DNA of 19,867 bases from NCBI GenBank assembly GCA_031409495.1, contig JANNXI010000132.1, positions 1 through 19,867 of the forward strand, read 5' to 3'. A program made the position numbers and the translations under genes. Position 1 is the stretch's first letter; each line of letters begins with the position of its first letter. Under the pieces are notes generated by a model that saw nothing but the letters and a program-made list of their open reading frames with translations, had not been told where the DNA came from and ran no database searches. Positions 1 through 7,626 of the stretch are shown one piece after another. The stretch comes from JANMDR01 sp031409495. GTDB lineage: Bacteria > Pseudomonadota > Gammaproteobacteria > Burkholderiales > Usitatibacteraceae.

Positions 1-129
1 AACCGCGATCAATCTATTTTACGGGCTCGAGGCACCATAGGCTATTCAACCATGCCGCTTGCAACAAAACCCCGCTATCAACGATACGCCTGTTCAAGGC
101 CAATGCGCGGTCTCGGTAGACACTCGCGG

Positions 130-153
130 CTATTTTAGGGCTTCCTCAGGCAT
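130..153 (-). repeat. 24-nt repeat related to the OPT terminator
   Basis: Read on the minus strand, this segment matches plus-strand 2101-2124 at 21 of 24 positions. Both copies can be read as ATG followed by six codons and a stop (MPEEALK and MPEETLK). The copy at 2101 is one arm plus loop of the OPT terminator hairpin. Here the second hairpin arm is missing, so this copy cannot fold as a terminator. It lies just downstream of the serine hydrolase stop codon. It may be a decayed terminator or a fragment of a dispersed element; chance similarity is not excluded. Confidence 0.4.
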
Positions 154-169
154 TATATAAAACTTTTTA

Positions 170-1993
170 TTACTGTCCAAATTGTTGCCGGGTAATGGCA
201 TTAGTGCCTGCTTGGCTATCCACGGTATAGCGCATTGCGCCATTGTTCGCATCGTTAAAGTCGAACCGCAGCGTGCCGACCGGCGCTGCTTTAAACACTG
301 CTGGATTGTAAGCCGCACCCAGCCAAGCCGAACTCGATGTGCGATACAGCGCACCTTCAAAAATTGCGCTGCTTGCGAAGGCACCCCCCGGCATCACGAA
401 CCAGGTGGGTTTGCCCTGTGCATCGTAGGTGAACCAAACGCCGAAAATATTATTGGCTTGCTGCATCAATGCTAAGCCCCATCCATTTTGCTTTTGCCCG
501 CCCCACCACATATCGCTATAATTTTTACGTGGCGCGCCGTCCGCAAATACTTGCCGCGTAATTTGCTTTTGCCCACTTACACCGTTGATGCTAAATTCGA
601 GCGTCGCGGTATTTGCATCCCGAAAGCGCAAGGTGGCCTGTCCCACCGCCTCACCCACATTAAATTTGGTGGCGTCATAGGCTGAAAACAGGCTACCAGT
701 GGGCATGTACAGCGCACCGGTGTAGGCGCTTAGGGTGGCGTTCCATGCGCCGCCGGGCATTACTACCCATTGCGGTTGACCATTATTATCGTAAATATAG
801 AGCACGCTAAACAATGTGCTGCCCTGCTGCGCAATGGTAGCGCCCCAGCCGTTTTCTTGACTACCCGCCCACCATAAATCTTGATAGTCGAAAGGTTGCG
901 CGAGTACAGCTTGTGTGCCCGCTTTTACGTCAAGCAGGCGCTTCAAAAATTCGTTGTCAGACCATGCCCCACCGAAGGCATAACGCACCACCACTAGGTC
1001 GCGCGACGGAACAATATACAGGCGCTGGTTTAGCAAACCCGCCGCCATAAATAAGTCGGACGGCGCATCCGGCGCTAGACGATTAAGCACATTTATGTCA
1101 CCAGTAGGCAGCGAATCGATCCCTGCATTGTAGGTGTCCCCCAGCGGACGATTTAACCAAACCGATAGACCGTAGCCGGCATAAGCGGGATTATTGAACG
1201 TGGAACATTCCGCCAAACGCGCTGCATTCAAAATAGTTTTACCTTCCCATTTACCACCTTGCAAAATGAGCTGCCCAAGCTTTGCCCATTCGCGTGCGCT
1301 GACGTTGGCACCTTGCGCCAGGCCAGCACGGCCGTGGGTATCGCGCGACCAAACGCCCACCTGCATGCCTATGGGGTCGAATACGCGCGCCTTCAAATAA
1401 TCCAAAATATCTCTACCACCCGTCACAGAATAATCCGCTGTGAGACGTCCGCCAGACTTCAATTCAAAATAAGCACCAAAGGCTTGAAAGGTGCTGAGCG
1501 TGTAAATGGTGGAATCGCCCGGCTGCGTAGCCGAACGGGTAAAAATTGCCTCTCGATAACTATTGATCGTCGCCAATGGGGTGCCGGGCGCTAAATCAGC
1601 CGACAAGCCACCAGACAACGACAGTAATTGCCGCGCCGTAATTTTTGATTTCCAGTTTGTTTGCGGCGCTTGCACTGCAGCATCGGTGCGCCAAGGCGTA
1701 ATGACATCCGCAACCGGTTCATCAAGCGTCAGAATGCCATCGTCTTGCGCAGCCACTGCCAAAACGCAAGAGAACGTTTTTGTGCCGCTGTAAAGCGGAT
1801 GCGTAAGCTCTTGTCGAAACCCATTCGCATATTCTTCAAAAATTATTTTCCCACCCTGCATCACCAGCACAGCTTGGCCGTTGTTGGCGGCAGAATAGTC
1901 AGCAGCGGCGCGAGGGTTTAGCGTTTGTGCGCTGGCCGCGCAAGCAGTAAAAATCGCAAGTAGAAAAGCAGTTTTAACGCAGATGCGACACAT
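170..1993 (-). CDS. Secreted beta-lactamase-fold serine hydrolase with two C-terminal WW/NGWG repeats
   Basis: This 607-residue protein is likely a secreted or periplasmic serine hydrolase of the class C beta-lactamase/esterase (CubicO, 6-aminohexanoate-dimer hydrolase) superfamily. The ATG at 1993 is preferred over one 14 codons upstream because a signal peptide follows at once (hydrophobic core about 8-17, likely cleavage after ASA, residue 22). The SxxK motif is S69-G-T-K72, giving the nucleophile and general base. The second motif is probably Y164-T-L, with the usual Asn of YxN replaced. No clear KTG or HxG motif is visible. Residues 370-486 and 492-605 are two tandem copies of a roughly 115-residue module beginning Y-x-D-x-W-W-x-G and continuing NGWG, a YD-x-x-G-x-P-x-W segment and VMPGG. 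Such modules occur in secreted proteobacterial proteins; their role is unknown to me. Substrate cannot be assigned. Confidence 0.85.
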   Translation of the reverse strand: MCRICVKTAFLLAIFTACAASAQTLNPRAAADYSAANNGQAVLVMQGGKIIFEEYANGFRQELTHPLYSGTKTFSCVLAVAAQDDGILTLDEPVADVITPWRTDAAVQAPQTNWKSKITARQLLSLSGGLSADLAPGTPLATINSYREAIFTRSATQPGDSTIYTLSTFQAFGAYFELKSGGRLTADYSVTGGRDILDYLKARVFDPIGMQVGVWSRDTHGRAGLAQGANVSAREWAKLGQLILQGGKWEGKTILNAARLAECSTFNNPAYAGYGLSVWLNRPLGDTYNAGIDSLPTGDINVLNRLAPDAPSDLFMAAGLLNQRLYIVPSRDLVVVRYAFGGAWSDNEFLKRLLDVKAGTQAVLAQPFDYQDLWWAGSQENGWGATIAQQGSTLFSVLYIYDNNGQPQWVVMPGGAWNATLSAYTGALYMPTGSLFSAYDATKFNVGEAVGQATLRFRDANTATLEFSINGVSGQKQITRQVFADGAPRKNYSDMWWGGQKQNGWGLALMQQANNIFGVWFTYDAQGKPTWFVMPGGAFASSAIFEGALYRTSSSAWLGAAYNPAVFKAAPVGTLRFDFNDANNGAMRYTVDSQAGTNAITRQQFGQ

Positions 1994-2095
1994 GATGAAT
2001 ACCGCCGAGTTAAATAAGCTAATTCTATCCAACACAGTGTTTTTAGGCTTAAAAAATTAGTAACAAAGCGTATCTGCGGGTGGTAAAAGCGCAAT

Positions 2096-2139
2096 AAAAA
2101 ATGCCTGAAGAAACACTAAAATAGGGCATCTTCAGGCAT
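2096..2139 (-). terminator. Intrinsic terminator of the OPT transporter gene
   Basis: On the minus strand an 11-bp perfect stem (arms 2101-2111 and 2129-2139, core ATGCCTGAAG/CTTCAGGCAT) with a 17-nt loop is followed directly by a run of Ts (2096-2100). It starts about 22 nt after the transporter stop codon. Stem and T-run together are a standard rho-independent terminator. Confidence 0.85.
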
Positions 2140-2160
2140 CGATTAAAACTAAAAACCGTC

Positions 2161-4146
2161 TTAGATCAACACATTCAATATCGCATTCCCAATACCCATC
2201 AACGCGGCACCAGAGATCAAGCCTGCGCAAATTGGCTCGCAGCCTTCTACCCAGAAGCCGTGGCCTTTGGTACCTTTTTCGCTGTTATGTTTACCCATGT
2301 ACCAGAAGATCATCGCGCCAACCCACATCATGAAGCTAGCGTCGGGTGGTAGCACTACACCTAGGCCAACTGATACGGCCGATAGGGGGAAGCGCTGCTT
2401 AGTAACGATGCGCGCTACTTCTATAGCGATGGCGGCCAACGCTGCTAATGCCATCGCGATGATGGCGGACATCGGCAGGCTGGTGACGCCTTTGGCGATA
2501 ATTTCAGCCACACCTTTCCATTGCAAGGCACCCGGCATCGGGAATTGATCCGAGACGATGGAGGCCACGTTTCGTAGGCCATTTGCATCGGTCGGCAGCA
2601 TCAATAAATAGAATAGCGGCACAGCAGCCGAACAGCCGGCAATGATGCCGATGACATGACCAATTGCTTGATGGCGTGGCTTGCCGCCGAGCATATAGCC
2701 GGGCTTAATGTCGGACAGTAAATTCGCAGCGTTCGACGCAATTTCGGCCGTCATACCAGCAGGAATTAAGTTGCTAGCAGGGTTGGTGCGGTCAATTGCG
2801 CCAATGCTAAATTGCGTAATTTTCGATAGTGCACCCGTCGGCGTCCAAGACGTGAGCGCCATGGAGTTAGTCGCGATGATGGTGAGTACGAAAATGAGCG
2901 GTAGCGATACAAACGCCAACAACCACGGCACGCCAAAAAATTCATGGGTGACGGTAGCGCCCAATACGCTGAAAATTGGTACACCCACATAAGATACCCA
3001 TAGTGGTACCTCAATATCTTTAAGCACATCTACCCCTTCAACTACTTTCGCTTTTTTGCCCGTGAGCGATTTCCACGCCGTAGTAAAAATTTCTGGGCGC
3101 GCTAACAGGCTGACTAATGAGCCCACCACCATCATCGCTACACCCCACCACAGCGACCATTGGTTCACAATTTCGCCGCGCGAAATAGCCACTACTGTGC
3201 CGTTGGCCAAGGTACGTGGTGCAATGTCGCCGGTTTGAATCATCAGCGGCGCGAGCACCGCAAAGTTAATAAATGCGCCAAGCAAAACGCTGGTCGCGAC
3301 CTTGATGCCCATCAAGCCACCCACACCTAACATTGCTGCGTCAAGCGTGAAACGCAAACCAAGCTGACGAATATCGGTGCCTAGAATTTTGGGGATCCAT
3401 AGGCTTAATTCGGTAGCGTACTGATAGTAATAAGTGTCCAAGCGCTCATGCAAATACCATGGCGCTTTCATGGATGTCCACTTATCCATCATCAAAATTT
3501 TAAACTGAATTAGCTTCATCCAGCCGTCACTAATGATGGCTTGATAGAGCGCAGCGACGGCGGCAGTCCACCCCAATAATTTGGCTTGATACATGCCTTT
3601 ACCAGAATCGCCCGTGTAGAGCGTATCGAGCACCACGCCGCAGGCACGGCCTTCTGGGAACGGTAATTGATCATCGTTAATAAACCGACGCTTCATTGGA
3701 AAAGCAATAAGCACGCCCAATACCGAGCACACCACCATCCATAACATCATGTGATGCCAAGGAATGATATTACCCGTCACCAACATATAAGCAGCCAAGC
3801 TTGAGATGAGCGGTGTCATGGCATAACCCGCCGCTGTGGCAATAGATTGCGTGCAGTTATTTTCTAAAATCGTAAAATCAGACCCCAAACCGGCGCCATG
3901 CAGAATTTTAAAAATGGCGAAAGATAAAATTACTGACGTTAATCCCACGCCAATTGAGATACCGGTTTTAGCGCCAATGTAGAGCGCGGTTGCGCACAAA
4001 ATACCGCCCAGCAAAAAACCGGTGATGCCGGAGCGCAGGGTGAGCTGCGCCATGTCCCCGCGAAATATATTTTTAAACCACCATTCGTCTTTTTGCGCGC
4101 GCGTCCACGTCGCAATTTGGTGTTCATCGAGTTGTTGTAGGGCCAT
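2161..4146 (-). CDS. OPT family oligopeptide transporter
   Basis: This 661-residue, very hydrophobic inner-membrane protein has about 14-16 predicted membrane segments. It resembles the oligopeptide transporter (OPT) family, which imports small peptides or metal-chelate compounds by proton symport. The N-terminal part (about residues 37-85), with RSGITGFLLGG and then an ALYIGAKTGISIGVG segment, and the later FPEGRACGVVLDTLY segment are characteristic of bacterial OPT proteins. Length fits the bacterial branch. The ATG at 4146 is supported by a strong GGAGGA ribosome binding site 5 nt upstream. The gene has its own candidate promoter upstream (TTGATA, 17 nt, TAAAAC) and a strong terminator downstream, so it is probably monocistronic. 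It is divergent from the plus-strand DUF2157 operon. The substrate cannot be read from the sequence. Confidence 0.88.
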   Translation of the reverse strand: MALQQLDEHQIATWTRAQKDEWWFKNIFRGDMAQLTLRSGITGFLLGGILCATALYIGAKTGISIGVGLTSVILSFAIFKILHGAGLGSDFTILENNCTQSIATAAGYAMTPLISSLAAYMLVTGNIIPWHHMMLWMVVCSVLGVLIAFPMKRRFINDDQLPFPEGRACGVVLDTLYTGDSGKGMYQAKLLGWTAAVAALYQAIISDGWMKLIQFKILMMDKWTSMKAPWYLHERLDTYYYQYATELSLWIPKILGTDIRQLGLRFTLDAAMLGVGGLMGIKVATSVLLGAFINFAVLAPLMIQTGDIAPRTLANGTVVAISRGEIVNQWSLWWGVAMMVVGSLVSLLARPEIFTTAWKSLTGKKAKVVEGVDVLKDIEVPLWVSYVGVPIFSVLGATVTHEFFGVPWLLAFVSLPLIFVLTIIATNSMALTSWTPTGALSKITQFSIGAIDRTNPASNLIPAGMTAEIASNAANLLSDIKPGYMLGGKPRHQAIGHVIGIIAGCSAAVPLFYLLMLPTDANGLRNVASIVSDQFPMPGALQWKGVAEIIAKGVTSLPMSAIIAMALAALAAIAIEVARIVTKQRFPLSAVSVGLGVVLPPDASFMMWVGAMIFWYMGKHNSEKGTKGHGFWVEGCEPICAGLISGAALMGIGNAILNVLI

Positions 4147-4167
4147 TTTTCCTCCGGCTGAATTTTA

Positions 4168-4196
4168 GTTTTAATATGCGATATTGCTACTATCAA
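4168..4196 (-). promoter_or_regulatory. Candidate sigma-70 promoter of the OPT gene
   Basis: On the minus strand a TTGATA -35 element (4191-4196, one mismatch from TTGACA) is followed after 17 nt by TAAAAC (4168-4173, two mismatches from TATAAT). It lies just upstream of the OPT start codon with its GGAGGA site, so the transcript leader would be short. Only hexamer matches support it. Confidence 0.45.
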
Positions 4197-4339
4197 CATC
4201 GCGATTTTTTTACTTGTAGCCGAATTATGACAGACGGCGCGCGATATCGTGACGTTTTACCGCCTTCCCCGTGCCATCTGTCACCATCCGCCACGCGCAT
4301 TTGCGCACCAACAAAGACGGACTTAGGTACACTACGCAT

Positions 4340-5443
4340 ATGAATAGAGCCCTACTTGATGCCTTCGTGGCAAACCACAGCCTTTCAAGCTCAGCGGTTG
4401 ATAATGCGCTTACCATCACCGGTAACCGTCCAAAGATGCCCGAATGGCGGGCATTCGCAGCCAGCAGCTTAATGTGGGGCGGCGTTGCAGCGCTGGTCGC
4501 TGGACTTATTTTTTTTGTTGCCGGCAATTGGCAAGACATGGGCATATTGGGGCGCTTTATGCTGGTGCAGTCAATTTTACTTGGCTGCATTGGCTTAGCT
4601 TGGTGGCGCGCAGTGGATGAATCTACCAAAGGACTTGGCAAGGGCACGCAAATTTTTACTGCCGCTTTAATTGGCGCGACCTTTGCTGCCGGTACGTTGT
4701 TAGCCTTGTTCGGGCAAACTTATCAAACTGGTGCGGATCTATACGAACTATTTTTTGCCTGGGCCCTGCTTACTTTGCCATTTGCACTTGCCGCAAAATC
4801 TGGCGCGTTGTGGATTATTTGGGTAGGTATATTGAACGTGGGCTTGGCGTTGCTATGTGGCTGGGGTAACGCCAATAACTTTGGCTGGCGCTTGTTTAAT
4901 CACTTCCATTTAAACGATGCTTTGGTGTTGATGATTCCATTTGTTGTAAACGGCCTAGGTGCGCTTATTTGCATTTTAAAAACAGACGGGGAAGCCGCTA
5001 AACATCTCGCGGAGGGGCTGCCTTCGGGTTTCGGCAATCTTCAACGGGTACTTGTCACCTTTTCAATTGGTTACAGCACAATGGCGTCCTTGCAAACGCT
5101 GAAGGGACAGCTTTTTTTTGACGGCAAATTTACCCACGGTGGCGCTGAAATGGCGATTTTACTCGCCCTGCTTTTAAGCTGCATAGCACTCGCGCGACAT
5201 GCACTGAAACGGAAGCGGGATGTCTATCCCTTAGCGTTAATTGCCGCTTCCGCTATCACGGTTTCTACGGGCTACGTCATCAGAATATTCAGCGGTGGGG
5301 GCGATCTTGGCATTATCTTTTTTATTGGCTTTTGGATCATCGGTACGTCAACTGCTGCGGGTTTGATACTGATGCACTATGTGCGGGCGTGGCATACGAC
5401 AAACCAAGCGCCGCAAGAATCGGACGGAGTAAGCGTTTCATGA
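4340..5443 (+). CDS. DUF2157 domain membrane protein
   Basis: This 367-residue integral membrane protein matches the DUF2157 pattern: a soluble N-terminal helix region (about 1-45), then a first membrane segment ending in the signature FFVAGNWQDMG, and several further hydrophobic segments to the C-terminus. The function of DUF2157 proteins is not established. The ATG at 4340 is preferred because the only upstream in-frame start is a GTG at 4271 with no visible ribosome binding site and an unconserved-looking extension. No strong Shine-Dalgarno precedes the ATG either, only AGG 12 nt upstream. The stop overlaps the next gene as ATGA. The gene heads a trio with DUF4401 and GDYXXLXY proteins, a recurrent arrangement suggesting one membrane complex (inference). 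Confidence 0.8.
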   Translation: MNRALLDAFVANHSLSSSAVDNALTITGNRPKMPEWRAFAASSLMWGGVAALVAGLIFFVAGNWQDMGILGRFMLVQSILLGCIGLAWWRAVDESTKGLGKGTQIFTAALIGATFAAGTLLALFGQTYQTGADLYELFFAWALLTLPFALAAKSGALWIIWVGILNVGLALLCGWGNANNFGWRLFNHFHLNDALVLMIPFVVNGLGALICILKTDGEAAKHLAEGLPSGFGNLQRVLVTFSIGYSTMASLQTLKGQLFFDGKFTHGGAEMAILLALLLSCIALARHALKRKRDVYPLALIAASAITVSTGYVIRIFSGGGDLGIIFFIGFWIIGTSTAAGLILMHYVRAWHTTNQAPQESDGVSVS

Positions 5444-6444
5444 CCCCAGAACAACTGTGCACAGCACTACAACTTCCCGCTGCCAACGGCCACAACAACG
5501 CGAACGCCTCGGTAGAAATAGGACGGCCTTGGTACATTAGCGCGTTACTAAACGTCAGCGGCTGGTTTGCTGGATTATTTCTGTTGTTTTTTGTGGGCAT
5601 TTTATTTCAACCCAAAACCCCTGAAGGATTTTTCTTCTCTGGTGTTTTTTGCTTGGCCGCGGCCTTTGGCCTGTTTATGGCTGATAGGCGGGGTGACTTT
5701 GTGGCCCAGCTAGCGTTAGCATTATCTGTTGCGGGGCAAATATTGATGGTTGTGGCGATGTTTGACGCCAAGCTGGGTGCAACGCTGTCGCTATGGGCCA
5801 TATTTTTAATGCAAGCCGCATTGGTATTCATCATGCCTAATGCTTTACACCGCGGCCTTTCCGCATTTTTTGCTTGCGTCGCACTCAGCATTGCCACGCG
5901 CTTTGCATTATTTGGCACGGACAACAAATATGGCTTCGGCTGGGACGCTTTTATCAAAGCGCCACCGCCAACATTGAGCCACGCGCTGCTCACGTGGGCC
6001 GCTACTTGGTTGCCCGTAGCCGCGTTAGTGTGGGCACTAGTGCGTACCGAGGCGCAATGGATGACGCGCGGACGGCAAGCGCTGGTGCGTCCAGCGCTGT
6101 CAGGCCTAATTGTGGGCTTGGCGTTTGCCACCATGCTCTCGCACCCTTTTGAGTTATTCGACATGCGCCGCCAACACTTTGAAGACACTGGCTTTTTAGC
6201 GCTGTGGCCGATTTTAAGTGCCATCCTTGCCGCTGCGGCTATTGCTGCAGGCTTCGCGCTTCGCAGTCGTGCGCTGATGGGCATCGCGTTTGCGGGAGCG
6301 TTGGTACACGTATCGCACTTTTACTATGCGCTGGGCACCAGCTTGCTCTCAAAATCATTGCTCATGATAATCATGGGCGGGGTTTGTATTGCCGCAGCAA
6401 TTGCATTACGACGCAGCGTTGTAAGCCCGGAGGCAAGTTCATGA
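5440..6444 (+). CDS. DUF4401 domain membrane protein
   Basis: This 334-residue integral membrane protein has about 8-10 hydrophobic segments. It resembles DUF4401 proteins, which usually lie between DUF2157 and GDYXXLXY genes. An N-terminal soluble stretch of about 30 residues precedes the block WYISALLNVSGWFAGLF, followed by the PKTPEGFFFSG loop. The start at 5440 is set by the ATGA overlap with the previous stop (TGA 5441-5443) and by GGAG at 5426-5429. Continuing the frame upstream gives only out-of-frame translation of the DUF2157 gene. The stop overlaps the next start in the same way (ATG 6441-6443, TGA 6442-6444). Translational coupling suggests fixed stoichiometry of the three products. 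The biochemical role is unknown. Confidence 0.8.
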   Translation: MTPEQLCTALQLPAANGHNNANASVEIGRPWYISALLNVSGWFAGLFLLFFVGILFQPKTPEGFFFSGVFCLAAAFGLFMADRRGDFVAQLALALSVAGQILMVVAMFDAKLGATLSLWAIFLMQAALVFIMPNALHRGLSAFFACVALSIATRFALFGTDNKYGFGWDAFIKAPPPTLSHALLTWAATWLPVAALVWALVRTEAQWMTRGRQALVRPALSGLIVGLAFATMLSHPFELFDMRRQHFEDTGFLALWPILSAILAAAAIAAGFALRSRALMGIAFAGALVHVSHFYYALGTSLLSKSLLMIIMGGVCIAAAIALRRSVVSPEASS

Positions 6445-6950
6445 TGTCGCCATCCACAAAAATCAAACGCGGGTTCATCGCCATCGGCGCAGTGTTGGTT
6501 TTGGGCGTAGTGAACACCTTAATTGCCCACAAAGAGAGTATTAAGCGCAACGGCGAAGTGGTGTATCTCGACCTCGCACCCGTAGACCCGCGATCACTTA
6601 TGCAAGGCGATTACATGACGCTTGATTTTCGGCTAGCGCGAGAAATTGACAGCGGTTTTAGCAAAAGCACAGGATCAGAAGCGTCCAAGCCCATGGAAGG
6701 CGAATCACGTTTGGTCTCAGTAAATATCAACGAAAATCGCGTGGCAAGCCTAAGCGCTAACAACACACCCTTAAAAATCCGCTACCGCCTACGCAATGGC
6801 CGTGTATGGCTTGGTACCAATGCATTCTTTTTTGAAGAAGGCAAAGCGCGGCAATATGAACGCGCCCGATACGGTGAATTTAGGGTGGATAAGGATAGCG
6901 GCGAAGCCGTGCTAGTGGGCTTGCGAAGTGATGCATTTAAGGCGCTATAA
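6441..6950 (+). CDS. GDYXXLXY family membrane-anchored protein
   Basis: This 169-residue protein has one N-terminal membrane anchor (about residues 10-28) and a soluble domain, probably periplasmic. The family signature is G56-D-Y-M-T-L-D-F63, with Phe in place of the final Tyr, preceded by LAPVDPRSLMQ. This PxDPRSLxxGDY context is typical of the GDYXXLXY family. The ATG at 6441 has a CGGAGG site 7 nt upstream and overlaps the stop of the DUF4401 gene; a second ATG follows immediately at 6444. As third gene of the trio it probably acts with the two membrane proteins before it. Its molecular function is not known. Confidence 0.82.
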   Translation: MMSPSTKIKRGFIAIGAVLVLGVVNTLIAHKESIKRNGEVVYLDLAPVDPRSLMQGDYMTLDFRLAREIDSGFSKSTGSEASKPMEGESRLVSVNINENRVASLSANNTPLKIRYRLRNGRVWLGTNAFFFEEGKARQYERARYGEFRVDKDSGEAVLVGLRSDAFKAL

Positions 6951-6983
6951 CCATTTTAGCTACCACCAATAAATCCTCGGAAA

Positions 6984-7004
6984 CGCCCTATTTACGGGCT
7001 TTTA
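6984..7004 (+). terminator. Weak intrinsic terminator of the DUF2157 operon
   Basis: Starting about 35 nt past the last stop codon, a short GCCC/GGGC stem (6985-6988 and 6996-6999) with a 7-nt loop is followed by TTTT. Larger flanking arms (AATCCT 6972-6977, AGGATT 7007-7012) could enclose it. The four-base stem is short, so the call is tentative. Confidence 0.4.
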
Positions 7005-7016
7005 CAAGGATTCTTT

Positions 7017-7045
7017 AGCACCGTCAGCGACGTTATCGCGGTGCT
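7017..7045. repeat. 7-bp inverted repeat between convergent genes
   Basis: AGCACCG (7017-7023) and CGGTGCT (7039-7045) form perfect arms around a 15-nt loop, between the convergent GDYXXLXY and GNAT genes. The flanks carry only short T or A tracts, so it is a possible weak bidirectional terminator. Confidence 0.35.
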
Positions 7046-7064
7046 TTAAAACTAGTTCGGTACC

Positions 7065-7592
7065 CTAGCTAGGCAAACTAGAGCGGAAAATTATCGCATA
7101 GCGGGCTAACTGTTCCTCACTTTTAGGCAATACGATATTCTGCTCAAACTTCAGCCCTAATGCCTGTAGAAGCTTAATTGAAGGGGCGTTCGAGGGTGTT
7201 GCTATCGCCAACAGGCGCCGCATTCGCAAGACATCGCGCGCGAATACGAGCGTGGCTTGCGCAGCCTCTAGCGCGTAGCCTTGGCCTCTAAATGCGGGCA
7301 GATAAGCGAAGCCGATATCGGCGTCGTTTAAGCCCTCGCGCTTCACTAAACCGCACATACCAATAGGCGTATCGGTTGTTTTAAGCGCGACCAAGTAAAA
7401 CCCAAAGGCATCTTTGGCGTATTTTGGCAAGTAAAATTTTTCTAAATAATCACGTGCGGCTTGCAGGCTGTGCACGTTGCGATCACCAATGTAGGCGAGC
7501 CAATCCTTGTCATTAACCAATGTCATGAAGAAGGCGGCGTCATCCAGCCTAAATTGACGGAGTGTGAGACGGGTAGTTTCGATGACGGTCAT
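7065..7592 (-). CDS. GNAT family N-acetyltransferase, RimJ/RimL-like
   Basis: This 175-residue cytosolic protein has the layout of the acetyltransferase_3 (RimJ/RimL-like) branch. It opens with ETTRLTLRQFRLDDA, then a DxGFAYLPAFRGQGYALEA segment holding the acetyl-CoA pyrophosphate-binding loop (RGQGYA, about residues 98-105), and a later NAPSIKLLQALGLKFE segment typical of the family's end. The family moves an acetyl group from acetyl-CoA to an amine such as a protein N-terminus or small molecule; the acceptor here is unknown. It begins 34 nt after the GGDEF-EAL stop codon on the same strand, so it may be co-transcribed with that signalling operon. No strong ribosome binding site is visible upstream of the ATG. 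Confidence 0.87.
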   Translation of the reverse strand: MTVIETTRLTLRQFRLDDAAFFMTLVNDKDWLAYIGDRNVHSLQAARDYLEKFYLPKYAKDAFGFYLVALKTTDTPIGMCGLVKREGLNDADIGFAYLPAFRGQGYALEAAQATLVFARDVLRMRRLLAIATPSNAPSIKLLQALGLKFEQNIVLPKSEEQLARYAIIFRSSLPS

Positions 7593-7626
7593 GATGAGTA
7601 GCTATACGTCGTATAAATCGCTCTAA

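Noticed and set aside
2031..2041. AACACAGTGTT palindrome upstream of the serine hydrolase
   Set aside because: An 11-nt palindrome is common by chance, and no matching promoter elements could be placed around it.
4225..4647. 140-codon minus-strand open frame between the OPT and DUF2157 genes
   Set aside because: Most of it is antisense to the DUF2157 gene, there is no ribosome binding site, and the composition is that of a shadow frame.
5607..6284. 225-codon minus-strand open frame
   Set aside because: It lies entirely opposite the DUF4401 gene, has low-complexity Ala/Asn/Lys composition and no recognisable motif; the plus strand carries clear membrane-protein signal and coupled starts.
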